From a virus, in IMG/VR virus record IMGVR_UViG_3300022200_000039, positions 1 through 64,000 of that record: 64,000 nucleotides of DNA. The stretch is one strand, 5' to 3'. Each line of letters opens with the position of its first letter. Within the stretch, counting starts at the first letter, position 1. Shown here one piece after another: positions 17,210-27,800 of the stretch. A program made the position numbers and the translations under genes. Under the pieces are notes generated by a model that ran no database searches, was not told the origin of the DNA, and worked only from the letters and a program-made list of their open reading frames with translations.

Positions 17210-20200
17210 CTATCCTTGATCATCTTCTTTATACAGTACATCAGCGCTGATTTTAATTGTCTCTACAAAAGATACATAGTCATAAGGCCAATTGTACTCT
17301 AACTTGTAAGTGTCTTTTGACAAATCATCTTTGTTTTTCTGAGTTTCATTTTTAGCTGCGTTTGTCTGAGAAGACGGAGTAGAGGAGCCAGCCTGAGATG
17401 GTATTAAATCTGCATATTTTGCTTGGCTTCTTTGTTTTACTTTAAAAACCATCCATCGAGTGTTTGAATTATTTATATCGTCAGCAGTTAGTAATTCATT
17501 GTCACCAAGAGTATGAGCAGTAGAAGAAACTGTTTTTGTTATCTTCTTATAGTTTCTTGGTGCCAAGTTCTGCCAAATGTAATTTAAATCATCTTTATCA
17601 AACTTGTATTCAAACTCAAAGAAATACATTACCATTGGATCTGCATCTGGATTATTTAAGAAATCAAATTGAGGTGGTAGAATGTATTGTTGCATTGCTT
17701 CAACTTGTCTTCTGATGGACTCGCCCGCGTAATCAAGGGAGTCTCCCTCTGACGATCCTATTGCGCTTTGCAAGCTAGCTTCGATTCTTGCTTGATCAAT
17801 CTCAAAGAATGTTTTTGTTGCGCCACTAGATTCTTCTTGGTAAGGAACTGCAACAATAGCTTCTTTAATTGTTTTGCTTTCAGCTAACTGACCAAGCTTA
17901 ACTGAAACATTTTCTTCTGTAAAGTTTATAACGTCAGTAAGCGGCTTCATTGTCTGGAACATATTGTTTCCGTTTCCAGCAGCATCATTTTTATTGTAGA
18001 TACTGTTGTTGTCAATAACGTCATAATGCCCGCGTAGCCAATCAGAAGGAATATCGCCAATTTCTAAGAAGATTCCTTTTGTCTCATCTGGTTCCACCAC
18101 ACCAAACTGATGCCAAATGCCTCGTGGAGCCGAATGAGATGCATAAGTTGGAACCGAGAAAGTTGAATTTGCATCTGTAATTGGTCTAACACCTTTGTTG
18201 TTGAAGTTAGGCATTGGAGTTTCCATTTTTGGCTGGATAACCCAACGCGAGCCAACATACTCGTCTTCAGATAGTACTTCGTTGCCAAAGTTATCGGTTC
18301 TAACTTTCTGGATTCTTTCAACGCCAAATGATGCAATACTTGCGCTTAATTGCATCGCGTTAGCATTAACGTTTTTGCCGTCGTAAATTAAATCACCGTA
18401 TGTTGCAGAGCTACCAGAGAAAGCTATGTTTCCGCTAAGGGTTCCAATCAACTGCGTACCTGTCCAGTTAGTGATGTTTGGTCCACTTGGGACAGAAGAA
18501 GCTGATGGACCTGGATCACATCTCCAATACTTTGTTTTTGCTTCTGAAAGAATCTTTTCAAGATCGTAAGATTCGCCAGCATTTGGCTCGAAAACAATAT
18601 CAAGCCAAGCTTCACCGTTGTAATAAGGGGGCGTATAGGACCAGTTAAATCCGTTTAGCGAATCTATTGGGTGAGATGCTGTAATATAAGATCCAGAAGC
18701 TTCTCCTAAATCTGGTCTACCTGCTATCGGAGGACCGAAAGCGCTTGGACGACTGTAAAGAGTGAACGACTCTTGGAATTCATCGGCAGAAAGCTGTCTT
18801 GGATCCTGTGGTAGTGGATATGTTCTTCTATTAACAAATGTGTTGGCACCTGAGTCATAGAATCTCGCACCGTAAGTGCTGTACGCAGAGTTGTTGCCTG
18901 CCGCGCCAGATTCGCTCGTATAAATTCTACTACCGCTAACAGACCTTCTTAGTTTTAGTCTTGCACCGTAAATGCTCCCAGATTCAAATCTTAAATCATT
19001 TGAAACAACATCAGATTGCAATCTTGTGTATTGAGAATCCTTCAAGAAAAAGTTAGCCATTTCACCAAAGTAGTTAGAAGCCATTCTGGTGTAAAGATCA
19101 TCAATCTCGTTTACAGTAAACGAAGCCGTTGCATCTAGCGATGCAGATGGGTGAGGTTCCATATCAAGGAAAGTCAAACCAGCAATATGTTTTTCTGGTC
19201 GAATAATAGCTTCAAATGGGATTCGTTTCTGCCAAACAGAGCCACCTTGATAATCTGTTGGTCCAGAGCCAGTAATAGTTGTTAACATCCACTGTGCAGT
19301 ATCGTCTGTGCTACTAACAGTTCCAAAATGATTTTTGGAAAGTTTGGTTAAAGTTGAGCCGATAGGGTAATCAACAGCCATACCAGATTTAATGGTGTTG
19401 TAAAGAATGCCTGGGGCGAACAAAGGCTGGACCAATGGTCTAACACCGCCGTCTGTGCCATTGGCAATATTTGCACTATTGTTGAAAGCTTGGATTGATT
19501 TTCCATAAGAATTTTTAAACTGCTCAACAAGATCAGCGCTTCTTTGTGCAGGATAAAAACCCTTGTAAGGCATTAGTCTAATCGACGCGCTACAAGCTAA
19601 TCTAATTTCTTTTGGTGCCAAGCCTGTCTTGTTAGAAATGTTAGCAAATCCTTCCATAAACTCGGCATTTGAATAATCATTATAAAAGTTTGTTTGAGAA
19701 CTATCAATGCCAGTTCCAACGACCTCAAAAGTATCTTTTGTTCTGCCAAGTCCAAATTTTCTATAATCAGAAATGTGTTCGCTTAATCTAAACTCTGGAA
19801 CAACAGCGTAACCTTTGCTGACCAAAGAAAGTTCTTCTTTATAAGAATCATAATCATCAAACCACGGTTCAGAAGGATAAGAAACAAACTCATTTGTTGA
19901 ACCGCTCTTTTGTATAATGCCCGCATTTGCTGGAGCATCCCAGAAAGCTTCACCAGCAAAACGATCATAGTTATTAAACTGAGCAGAAACGCTACCCTTG
20001 ACAATAGATCCTGTTTCTGGGATTGGAATGCCAGAAGGTGAAACAACAGAACCTGGGGCACCAAGAAGATGCTTTCTTGAATAAAGGGCGCTTATTGCCC
20101 TGTTTCTGATCTTTGTTTGTGTGTTTAAAGACGCTGTTGTGTAGTGGGCGTGTAGATACTCATTTTGCAACTCACCGGCAGAGTTAGAAGAAATTAAAGC

Positions 20201-23200
20201 ATCAAATATTCCATCAGTTGGAATAGACGATATTCCGCTTAATGTTCTCGTCAAAAAGTCAGAAGGAGCGTCAAGTACCCAAGCAGATTGAGTCACCAAA
20301 ACGCCATACGAATTTGTTTGAACTGAAGAAGTATGTAAGTCTATTCTTTCTTGCTGTGTCGCTCGCCAGTATAGGTTGTCGTACCCAACTCTTGTTGAAG
20401 AAGCTGTGGTTAGTTCTAACTTTCTAGTCGGGAAAAGCGCTTCAGAATACATAACCCAATTTAAAGTATAAGCATTTGGGTTATTTTGTGGAAGTTGAAG
20501 CAACTGATCGAACAACAACGTTTTATTTTGAATCTTTCCAGCGAAGACTTTTTGATTTAAATCTTTATCGCTGAAATATAGATTTTCATTATTATAAGTT
20601 GTTTTTAGTGTTATATTGCTTCCATTAGCATCCATGTTAATATAAACTGGTGCGTTACGGCTACTGAATGGCTTGGTTGAGTATCTAGAAATAGAAGCAC
20701 CATCATAAATCGTTAAAGTATTTTCTCTGGCATGCTTTCTTAAAACAGGGTGGGAAGCAGGACCAGTATAAGGCGTGCGTCGATAACCAAAGTTGTATTT
20801 ACGCTTTGAGAAAGTTAAGTTAACAAAGTCTGCATTGCCATTTAAGTCTGACAACAAGCCAGGAATTGTATCGATTAAATCTGTATTATAATAATTTTGT
20901 GAAGGCGTGCCAGTGCCATAGCCCATAACATTGTTGCTTGCAGAATCAACTGGTTCAGCAATGTAAATGTTGAGATCTAATGTTGGCTGGTAAAGTGAGG
21001 CTGTGCCTGACGCACCAAGAACATCTGAAGCAGATACAAACGGGAAATAAGCTTCATAACGTAAACCGCTGCTGCTACTGTATTGATAGTAGCCAGTTTG
21101 AGGTCCAGATGTTGGAGCATAGCCATAGTATCTAATGTCTCCGTTATGCGCCTGAGAGGCGAGCGAAGCAGTAATCCAAGCGTATTGTCTATCTGCTCTT
21201 GGAATCTGATGTTGAACAAAGAAATTATCAAACTGAGATGAAGAAATAAAAGCACCAGAAGAATCTTGTTTGATAACACGCAAAGTATTGCGGTTCATTT
21301 TATTTAATGTTGGTGCTTGGGAATAAGACGCACCAGGGTTGGTGACTAAATCTGGGTGCCTACCGAATCTACCAGCATGAGTAGCAAGATTTTTGATTAA
21401 ACCAAAGTCTTGACTATTAATGTCGGAAACTCTGATGCCTGTTGTACCTGCACCAACAGTTTCGGAAACAGTTCCAGATATATTTTGGAACGGTCTACGA
21501 ACAGTTAAATTGCGGTAGTTGATAGCATTGTAAGCAGAATATTCATTTGCTCTTATGTCGCCATAGCCTTGACCGATTGATTCAATACCACCAGGAGAAG
21601 AGAATCTACTGCGAATAATGCTTTTATTATTAGCGTTGCTGTGCAAATAGTTCACAGCATAATCAGGAACAAATTCAGTATGAGACTCATCTGTTCTGCG
21701 AATATCAAGGATAGATCGAGCCTGCGAAGCCGAAGGTGTTTGAGTTATTTCAACTGGTAAAGTTGGAGGATTATCAACAAATGCTCTTGGATTGGCATAT
21801 CCACCAACGCTACTAACAACTTCATAGTTTTTATAGTAGTTTCCAAGAATAGTGGAGCCTGTTGTTGTATTAATATTGCGAATATTAACAGGACGCTTTG
21901 CCGTAAAATCTCTGTAATAAACTGCTTTTTGAGAAGCTGTCATTGGGTAAGGAGTTTCACCAACTTCATTTGCTTCTGGATATGGATAATCTGCACCAAC
22001 CATACCAATCGCGCCAGTAAAATCAGCAGTTGAGCGGCAAGAAGGATCGTTTAGAGTGCCAAGTAATAATTTCCAAGCTTCTGGGCGATTAGTATAATCG
22101 TCAGAGCCTTGATTTATTTTAACGTGTCGGGACTGGTGACCACCAACTGCATAATCTGTGAACGGACCTTGCATTGGTCGTTCCATGTCAGAGCCGTAAA
22201 CGTCGTTGTGCAAGTTAACAATCTCAACGTTTCCAGTAACTTTCTCGACAACTTGTTTGTTGTATCCAGTAGTAACATCAGATTTAACAACATTGAATGG
22301 GAATATTCTAGAAGACTTTAAGTTGTAATAACCAAGACCATCTTCCCATTGTCTACCATATTGAACTTTAAAGTTTCTTTTGATTTTGACACTTGGAGCA
22401 GATCCAGTTTCGCTGTTTTCTGGTAGCGCGCCAATGTCCTCTGCTTTTGCAAGAAGAACGTTTGTTGGAACAAAAACCCCACCATCTGTATTGACTGGTC
22501 CTGCTGGATAAAGAGCGGCGTAGGTTAAGCCAAGATCTTTATTGTTATTAAAGTTTGTTCCGCCCTTCACAACATGACGAGTTGCCATTGTTAGTTTGTA
22601 AGGCTTTGCGCGAGTTCGTAAAACATCAACAGAACCTTGATACTCAACCGCCCCATTTGTACTTAAAGTTGGAGCAGATTGATCGTTTGCAATATCTATT
22701 GTTTCACGAATTGTTTCTCTTTGAGCATTTACGGTTGTATCGCCAGATGTTATTGTGGTATTAACATCGCGTTGTGCTCTTTCTTTCCACCAAAGAGTAT
22801 TTTGATCTTGCGAACCACCGATAGGAGCATGATTAATTTTCCAGTTATAAAGTAACTTATTGATACCAAGAATAGGGAACTTTGGTTCTGGAACAGTTTC
22901 TTTGATAATTGGTAGCGGAGTTTTATATTTGTTTCTTTCTAAAACGTGGCTTTCAATGATATTGTAAGCATCTTCAACAACTGGCGAAGATGCCGGTAAC
23001 AATTGTGCGACAACAGAAGCCAACGCATCGTCTATCCATTTATAATACTCAATAAACTTTTCAACGTTAGAAACAGTTGAGACTTTTCTAAAGAAGTTTT
23101 CTCTTAGTTTCTCAAGTTTCTTGTAGCGACCGCGATAACGCTGAACTGGCTCGCCAATAACATTATGAAAATCAACAACACCAGCAAAGAAATCAAGCAT

Positions 23201-26200
23201 TTCTTGAGATACCGCAGAGTACATGCTTTTTTCAATCGTGTGGAAATACTTTGGTCTAACCTCGCTGACACCAAATAAATTTTGTGAATCAGAAAGAACT
23301 TTGATCATATTAGAAGAAATAGCTGTTTCTGGCTCAAGAAGCCTCATTGCATTAACAAGGTTATTTTTGACAACATCAGTTGAAGATGTAGCAAAACCAT
23401 ATCCATAACCAGTATGCTGATAACCGCCAATCGCGCCGATCCATCCGTAGTTATCTCTTATTTCTGATGAACCAGAGCTATTATCAGTTACATAATAAAA
23501 GTTACCGCTTGAATCTGAACCTGTTATGTTGGAGAATGTCCAATGTAGCGCTAGCGAGTTTGCGTTTTTTACATCTACTTGTTTTAAATTAGAATCAAGG
23601 GCAGATAAATTTTTATAAGACCCAGAGATGCCGCCGTTATTTAAATCAAATGCGTGATGTTGTAAGTCAGAATCTTCAAGATACTTTGTCCAGTATTTAA
23701 CGTTTGAGATAAGAACATCAGATCTTGTATCTAATGCTCCAGTTATGTTAGTACGACGAGCGCCAGCGTAAATTCTTTTTGCGCTTTTTAAGAAATCTTG
23801 ACCTGTTGTTTTAGAGAGCGAGCCAGTTAGCGTGAAAGTATTTTCAATAGTTCCATTGACTGAATTGATTCCGCTAAATTCAAGATCGTAGGTGTATCCA
23901 CTGGAGCCAGAAACCAAATCTGCATACGGATAGTTTGACGGTTTTAGACGAACAGCAAAAGACCAATCATCATTATCGTAAGTTCCGAGGAAGAAACTAC
24001 TGGTTAACTCTGGGAATGGATTTGGAGAAATTGAGGAAGTTAACTTAAAATAAACTCCCTTTGACCATTGCTTGTCTCTAATCGCATAAACTTGGAAGTT
24101 TACAGGATCAGTAGACGCCCAAGTGGTATCAGATGCAGAAGCAGTATTCGCCAAAGCCATACCGAATAGTGACACATCAGTATAGTTTCTGTTGACTGTT
24201 TCGTCAATACGTTCAAATGCCGGGAAGGTTGTTTTTACTTCCAGCGTAAAGCCGTATCTTGCTTCTTTGTCGGTCGAGTAGGAACCAGAAATATAATCAA
24301 GAGATTCAGCGTTAGTTGGATCTGCTTTCTGATAAACAACACCAGCAAGATTATTGTTGTCGTTAAAATTAACTTGAGAGTTTGGCTCTAGATTAATTTG
24401 TAAATTAGATTCTAAATCATAAATCTCACGATCTGAATATGTTTTGAACTTAATAACTCTATCGTCAAAATTGAAACATCTAAAAGCATTTCTGATTGCT
24501 TTTTCTGTTCCTTTCGCTTTGTAGATTCCCGCAAGACTGTTGTAAAGGTTAAGATAAATTAAATTTTTTGCATCGTTTAAATCAGATTCCATGAATTGAT
24601 CATCAGAACGATTTAAAAACTTCTCCATAACCGTGGAATCTACAAAGATCTCTGGCATATAAAGACCAAGAGATTGAGGTAAATGTTGTGCAAATGGCAC
24701 TGGCTTTGCAGATGCCGATGTGTGTTGTAGAAACTTTAACGATGGAATAGATTGAATTTGTAAAGTTAGTTTATCAAGATAAGCACCAACAATATGCGAA
24801 ACCATACGAAGATCTGATGTATCCTCTTCTGCTTCTTCGATAACCCAGGAAGGCATCATGTTTACAAACATGGAGTTATTGTTTCTATCGTGGAAAGAAC
24901 CTTTATTTAATAGATCAGTCTTCAAAGAAGCAACATCTGGGTGATCAGAATAAATTATTGGATCTAAATATTCGCTTGTTGCGTTTGTAGAAAGCACCAT
25001 CGCGGAGCTTGTTGAGCGAGAATTGGAGCCATAGCCTGTCCATGTTCCGTTACCGATTCGCCCAGAATAGTCAAGGACACTACTATCTGTTGTTGTATTC
25101 CCAACAATACCTTCGTTAAACTTATAATACAAGCCAAGAGTTGTGTTGCTAACATCTGTATTCGCGCCACCTCTAACTTGAGATTTCCAATATCTTGCAA
25201 TATCTCTTGCAGATCGGGTAGCATTCCAAAATCTAAATTCGTCTAACGAACCACTTAATTTACCAGCGCCAGCAGATGCAGTTGAGCCAGACGGACTTGT
25301 GATTAGGGCACCGATGCGACCTTGCATGTTTTTTGAGTTTAGTTCGCTAAGCGCCCCAGCAGTCGTATTCTCGTCATTTAAAACCCCATCTACATAAAGC
25401 TTTGTGATCAAGTTTGTTCCAGAGTTATAGAACACAAAAGCATAGTGAGCGTAGCTCCCAAGAGATGCAGTTGTTAAAGAAGCACCAATTGATTGTTGGT
25501 AAATGCCAGATGTTCCAGCTTGCGCTGTAATAAGAAACGGACTACCACTAGAAGAGCCAGTTAGTTCAATTGTTAAGCGACCGTAATCAGCGCTGGAAGA
25601 TAAGTTATTGTTCCAGATGTCAAGAACAACTTCTTTTTCTGTCAAACTTGTTGAGAAAGCGTCTTTCTTTAGCCAGAACTCAACAGTAACACCATTATCA
25701 AAATTAGATTTTAAATTTGATTCTCTCGTGCCTACACCATAATCAGAAGGCAATCCAGCAGTTGTGTATAAATCATCGTCGTAGATGTTTGAAAACTGGA
25801 ACTTGCTGTTTTTGTCTGTTGGAAAAGCTTCTGATAGTTTGGTAAAACTAGTTTTGTTAGGTCCACCGTCAAAAGAAATATATTCTAACGTCGCTGGTAG
25901 ACCATAACCATCAGCAGTAGAAGACAAAGAACCCCAACCATCAGCGGAAAAGTTAGCTAAACCGTTTGTTCTTGGGTATAGGTTATTGAAAATGTATTTT
26001 TCAATATCTAGTAATTTGTTGTAGTATTCTGTTATTTCCGCATCAGATCCATCGTATGGATAATAATCATGAACTTGTTTGATTGCGGAATCATAATACA
26101 AGTAAGCAGAACCATAGCGAGAAAAGTTTTCTGGCTCAGAGTAATCAATCTGTGGAATAAACTCTTGTTGCTTTGTAGATAAAGCACGAAGATTTCGATC

Positions 26201-26293
26201 TGATTCAACTGACTCAAAAGCTTCTTTTTGATCTGTTTTAGAAAGATAGTTTCTTGTCTTGTTTGACGAATCAAAAAGTTTTTTAATACTCAT
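17210..26293 (-). CDS. Giant 3027-residue virion protein with LamG-like and tail-protein-I-like regions
   Basis: An uninterrupted 9-kb gene. Residues roughly 120-400 form a concanavalin A/LamG-type domain (VTVEFWLKKD, YAHYAFVFYNSG, LYVDGVLN, LDEFRFWNATRS). Residues about 440-640 contain an all-helical segment with AGIYKAKGTEKAIRNAFR, similar to the KGT-x-x-AIR pattern of P2 gpI-type baseplate proteins. A second LamG-like region follows at about 680-960. The remaining 2000 residues are Ser/Asn/Tyr-rich beta segments. Lectin-like domains bind glycans, so host attachment or baseplate-fibre bridging is likely. The gene overlaps the end of the 505-residue adhesin-like gene. T4 gp7 occupies a comparable position after gp6 but is a third of the size; orthology is not shown. 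Confidence 0.85.
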   Translation of the reverse strand: MSIKKLFDSSNKTRNYLSKTDQKEAFESVESDRNLRALSTKQQEFIPQIDYSEPENFSRYGSAYLYYDSAIKQVHDYYPYDGSDAEITEYYNKLLDIEKYIFNNLYPRTNGLANFSADGWGSLSSTADGYGLPATLEYISFDGGPNKTSFTKLSEAFPTDKNSKFQFSNIYDDDLYTTAGLPSDYGVGTRESNLKSNFDNGVTVEFWLKKDAFSTSLTEKEVVLDIWNNNLSSSADYGRLTIELTGSSSGSPFLITAQAGTSGIYQQSIGASLTTASLGSYAHYAFVFYNSGTNLITKLYVDGVLNDENTTAGALSELNSKNMQGRIGALITSPSGSTASAGAGKLSGSLDEFRFWNATRSARDIARYWKSQVRGGANTDVSNTTLGLYYKFNEGIVGNTTTDSSVLDYSGRIGNGTWTGYGSNSRSTSSAMVLSTNATSEYLDPIIYSDHPDVASLKTDLLNKGSFHDRNNNSMFVNMMPSWVIEEAEEDTSDLRMVSHIVGAYLDKLTLQIQSIPSLKFLQHTSASAKPVPFAQHLPQSLGLYMPEIFVDSTVMEKFLNRSDDQFMESDLNDAKNLIYLNLYNSLAGIYKAKGTEKAIRNAFRCFNFDDRVIKFKTYSDREIYDLESNLQINLEPNSQVNFNDNNNLAGVVYQKADPTNAESLDYISGSYSTDKEARYGFTLEVKTTFPAFERIDETVNRNYTDVSLFGMALANTASASDTTWASTDPVNFQVYAIRDKQWSKGVYFKLTSSISPNPFPELTSSFFLGTYDNDDWSFAVRLKPSNYPYADLVSGSSGYTYDLEFSGINSVNGTIENTFTLTGSLSKTTGQDFLKSAKRIYAGARRTNITGALDTRSDVLISNVKYWTKYLEDSDLQHHAFDLNNGGISGSYKNLSALDSNLKQVDVKNANSLALHWTFSNITGSDSSGNFYYVTDNSSGSSEIRDNYGWIGAIGGYQHTGYGYGFATSSTDVVKNNLVNAMRLLEPETAISSNMIKVLSDSQNLFGVSEVRPKYFHTIEKSMYSAVSQEMLDFFAGVVDFHNVIGEPVQRYRGRYKKLEKLRENFFRKVSTVSNVEKFIEYYKWIDDALASVVAQLLPASSPVVEDAYNIIESHVLERNKYKTPLPIIKETVPEPKFPILGINKLLYNWKINHAPIGGSQDQNTLWWKERAQRDVNTTITSGDTTVNAQRETIRETIDIANDQSAPTLSTNGAVEYQGSVDVLRTRAKPYKLTMATRHVVKGGTNFNNNKDLGLTYAALYPAGPVNTDGGVFVPTNVLLAKAEDIGALPENSETGSAPSVKIKRNFKVQYGRQWEDGLGYYNLKSSRIFPFNVVKSDVTTGYNKQVVEKVTGNVEIVNLHNDVYGSDMERPMQGPFTDYAVGGHQSRHVKINQGSDDYTNRPEAWKLLLGTLNDPSCRSTADFTGAIGMVGADYPYPEANEVGETPYPMTASQKAVYYRDFTAKRPVNIRNINTTTGSTILGNYYKNYEVVSSVGGYANPRAFVDNPPTLPVEITQTPSASQARSILDIRRTDESHTEFVPDYAVNYLHSNANNKSIIRSRFSSPGGIESIGQGYGDIRANEYSAYNAINYRNLTVRRPFQNISGTVSETVGAGTTGIRVSDINSQDFGLIKNLATHAGRFGRHPDLVTNPGASYSQAPTLNKMNRNTLRVIKQDSSGAFISSSQFDNFFVQHQIPRADRQYAWITASLASQAHNGDIRYYGYAPTSGPQTGYYQYSSSSGLRYEAYFPFVSASDVLGASGTASLYQPTLDLNIYIAEPVDSASNNVMGYGTGTPSQNYYNTDLIDTIPGLLSDLNGNADFVNLTFSKRKYNFGYRRTPYTGPASHPVLRKHARENTLTIYDGASISRYSTKPFSSRNAPVYINMDANGSNITLKTTYNNENLYFSDKDLNQKVFAGKIQNKTLLFDQLLQLPQNNPNAYTLNWVMYSEALFPTRKLELTTASSTRVGYDNLYWRATQQERIDLHTSSVQTNSYGVLVTQSAWVLDAPSDFLTRTLSGISSIPTDGIFDALISSNSAGELQNEYLHAHYTTASLNTQTKIRNRAISALYSRKHLLGAPGSVVSPSGIPIPETGSIVKGSVSAQFNNYDRFAGEAFWDAPANAGIIQKSGSTNEFVSYPSEPWFDDYDSYKEELSLVSKGYAVVPEFRLSEHISDYRKFGLGRTKDTFEVVGTGIDSSQTNFYNDYSNAEFMEGFANISNKTGLAPKEIRLACSASIRLMPYKGFYPAQRSADLVEQFKNSYGKSIQAFNNSANIANGTDGGVRPLVQPLFAPGILYNTIKSGMAVDYPIGSTLTKLSKNHFGTVSSTDDTAQWMLTTITGSGPTDYQGGSVWQKRIPFEAIIRPEKHIAGLTFLDMEPHPSASLDATASFTVNEIDDLYTRMASNYFGEMANFFLKDSQYTRLQSDVVSNDLRFESGSIYGARLKLRRSVSGSRIYTSESGAAGNNSAYSTYGARFYDSGANTFVNRRTYPLPQDPRQLSADEFQESFTLYSRPSAFGPPIAGRPDLGEASGSYITASHPIDSLNGFNWSYTPPYYNGEAWLDIVFEPNAGESYDLEKILSEAKTKYWRCDPGPSASSVPSGPNITNWTGTQLIGTLSGNIAFSGSSATYGDLIYDGKNVNANAMQLSASIASFGVERIQKVRTDNFGNEVLSEDEYVGSRWVIQPKMETPMPNFNNKGVRPITDANSTFSVPTYASHSAPRGIWHQFGVVEPDETKGIFLEIGDIPSDWLRGHYDVIDNNSIYNKNDAAGNGNNMFQTMKPLTDVINFTEENVSVKLGQLAESKTIKEAIVAVPYQEESSGATKTFFEIDQARIEASLQSAIGSSEGDSLDYAGESIRRQVEAMQQYILPPQFDFLNNPDADPMVMYFFEFEYKFDKDDLNYIWQNLAPRNYKKITKTVSSTAHTLGDNELLTADDINNSNTRWMVFKVKQRSQAKYADLIPSQAGSSTPSSQTNAAKNETQKNKDDLSKDTYKLEYNWPYDYVSFVETIKISADVLYKEDDQG

Positions 26294-27800
26294 AGTCTTC
26301 TACTCTAAATTTAAATGTCTGTGGTTGTTCAATCCAAGATGATAATTCTGGATCATAGAAAGAGAACTTAAACGCATAACCATACCCAGGCTCAAGAACT
26401 GACATATCAAAGTCGAAATAAGAACCTGAAATATCATAAGATAAAACAGTATGCGCGTCAGAACCAGTTCCGTATTCAATAGCCTCATATGCGTCCAAAA
26501 GTCGATAAACTCTGTACGAAGCGCTTTGAATAATCGTGGAAGGAGGGTCTGTTCTTGACACAGTATAAATACTTGGACTCCAGTTTTTATTGCGAACATA
26601 AAGGTTGAAACGTGGAGCTTCTGAAGTATTGTATTTGCTCTTCAAGTTTGTGATATTTATGTAATAAGAAAGTTTTGTTGCTGTCTGGGAAGCATACTGA
26701 ACTACTGGCTTGATTGTGCCTGTAAAATATTGTGTTGAGCCTGAATACCAAACATCAAATAAAGTTGTTATTGGTGTTGAAGCAGCAGTAATGCTGACAG
26801 AACAAGAGTAAATACCAGTCGAAACATACCCGCCAGTAGCAGGAGTGCTAACTGATTGATTCAAGGCGGAACCAGAAGGTCCGCTATTGTTAGCAGAACC
26901 AGAATAAAGATCAACGTAAATAGCACCCGTGCCAATATCTGGAATATTGCGTAGCCTACCGCGAACATAATTGTATAAATATAATGTGTTTAAGTTGTCC
27001 TCTGCTGGTGCGAGAGAAGAACTGTAATAAAAGTTACCCCTATCATCACGAGTAGAAGAATCCCAACGAGCCTCAATAATCGGTCTTTTAAAGAAATATT
27101 GAGAGCCGCGAGCAAAAAAACGTTTCGTATAATAAGATGTAGTAGCACCACCAGTATTATGAATAATACCACCATCGTCTAATCCTGTTGAACTTGAGTA
27201 ATAAGCTTCTTGAGAAGAAGTTAAATGAACACCAACGCCATAGTTTTCTTGCGTTCCATCGATCCAGTTTTCAACTAGTGATGTAATATCAACTTCAAGA
27301 TCTTCTAATCCAGTTTCAAAACTTTGAGAAAATAAATAACCTGAACCTGTTAGGTAATCTCCACCCACGTTAGTCCAAGCAGCAGTATTGGAAGCAGACA
27401 TCCAATTGGAGCCCTCGTTTCCTTTGGTATCATCTTGGTAAGTTTCCAAATCTAATCCGACGCCTTCTTGCCAAGATTGAGAAACAGCCGAAACTAAAAG
27501 CGTAAAACTTTCTGGAACTGTTTTGGAGTGCTGCGCGTTATAAAGCTTAAGATAAAAAGACACAGAACCAGATGCCGGAATCGTTCCTGCTGTCCTATCA
27601 GTTGAAATACTGGAAACAGGAAACTTAACTAAGATTCTAGAAAGTTCTTGCGAACCGCTTGCTTCCCTACCGTAAATTGAATAAACTTCCATTACGTCAG
27701 CATAGCCAGCGTTAGAGCCAGTAGCTCTTAACTTAAATCCTGGTTTAAAAGTATTTACTATCGTGTTATCGGCATCTGCTTTATATCTTTTAAAAGCCAT
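26283..27800 (-). CDS. DNRLRE/CBM-like beta-sandwich virion protein
   Basis: 505 residues. The first 250 match the layout of DNRLRE-type carbohydrate-binding-like modules of cell-surface proteins: ELSRILVKFPVSSI, strands, SQSWQEGVG, WTNVGGDYLTGSG, then DITSLVENWIDG and NYGVGVHL. The C-terminal part is more beta-rich sequence. Such a module on a virion would suit binding to surface polysaccharide. The start overlaps the gp6-like gene stop (TAATG), tying it to the baseplate operon. The domain assignment is by pattern and needs profile confirmation. Confidence 0.75.
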   Translation of the reverse strand: MAFKRYKADADNTIVNTFKPGFKLRATGSNAGYADVMEVYSIYGREASGSQELSRILVKFPVSSISTDRTAGTIPASGSVSFYLKLYNAQHSKTVPESFTLLVSAVSQSWQEGVGLDLETYQDDTKGNEGSNWMSASNTAAWTNVGGDYLTGSGYLFSQSFETGLEDLEVDITSLVENWIDGTQENYGVGVHLTSSQEAYYSSSTGLDDGGIIHNTGGATTSYYTKRFFARGSQYFFKRPIIEARWDSSTRDDRGNFYYSSSLAPAEDNLNTLYLYNYVRGRLRNIPDIGTGAIYVDLYSGSANNSGPSGSALNQSVSTPATGGYVSTGIYSCSVSITAASTPITTLFDVWYSGSTQYFTGTIKPVVQYASQTATKLSYYINITNLKSKYNTSEAPRFNLYVRNKNWSPSIYTVSRTDPPSTIIQSASYRVYRLLDAYEAIEYGTGSDAHTVLSYDISGSYFDFDMSVLEPGYGYAFKFSFYDPELSSWIEQPQTFKFRVEDYEY

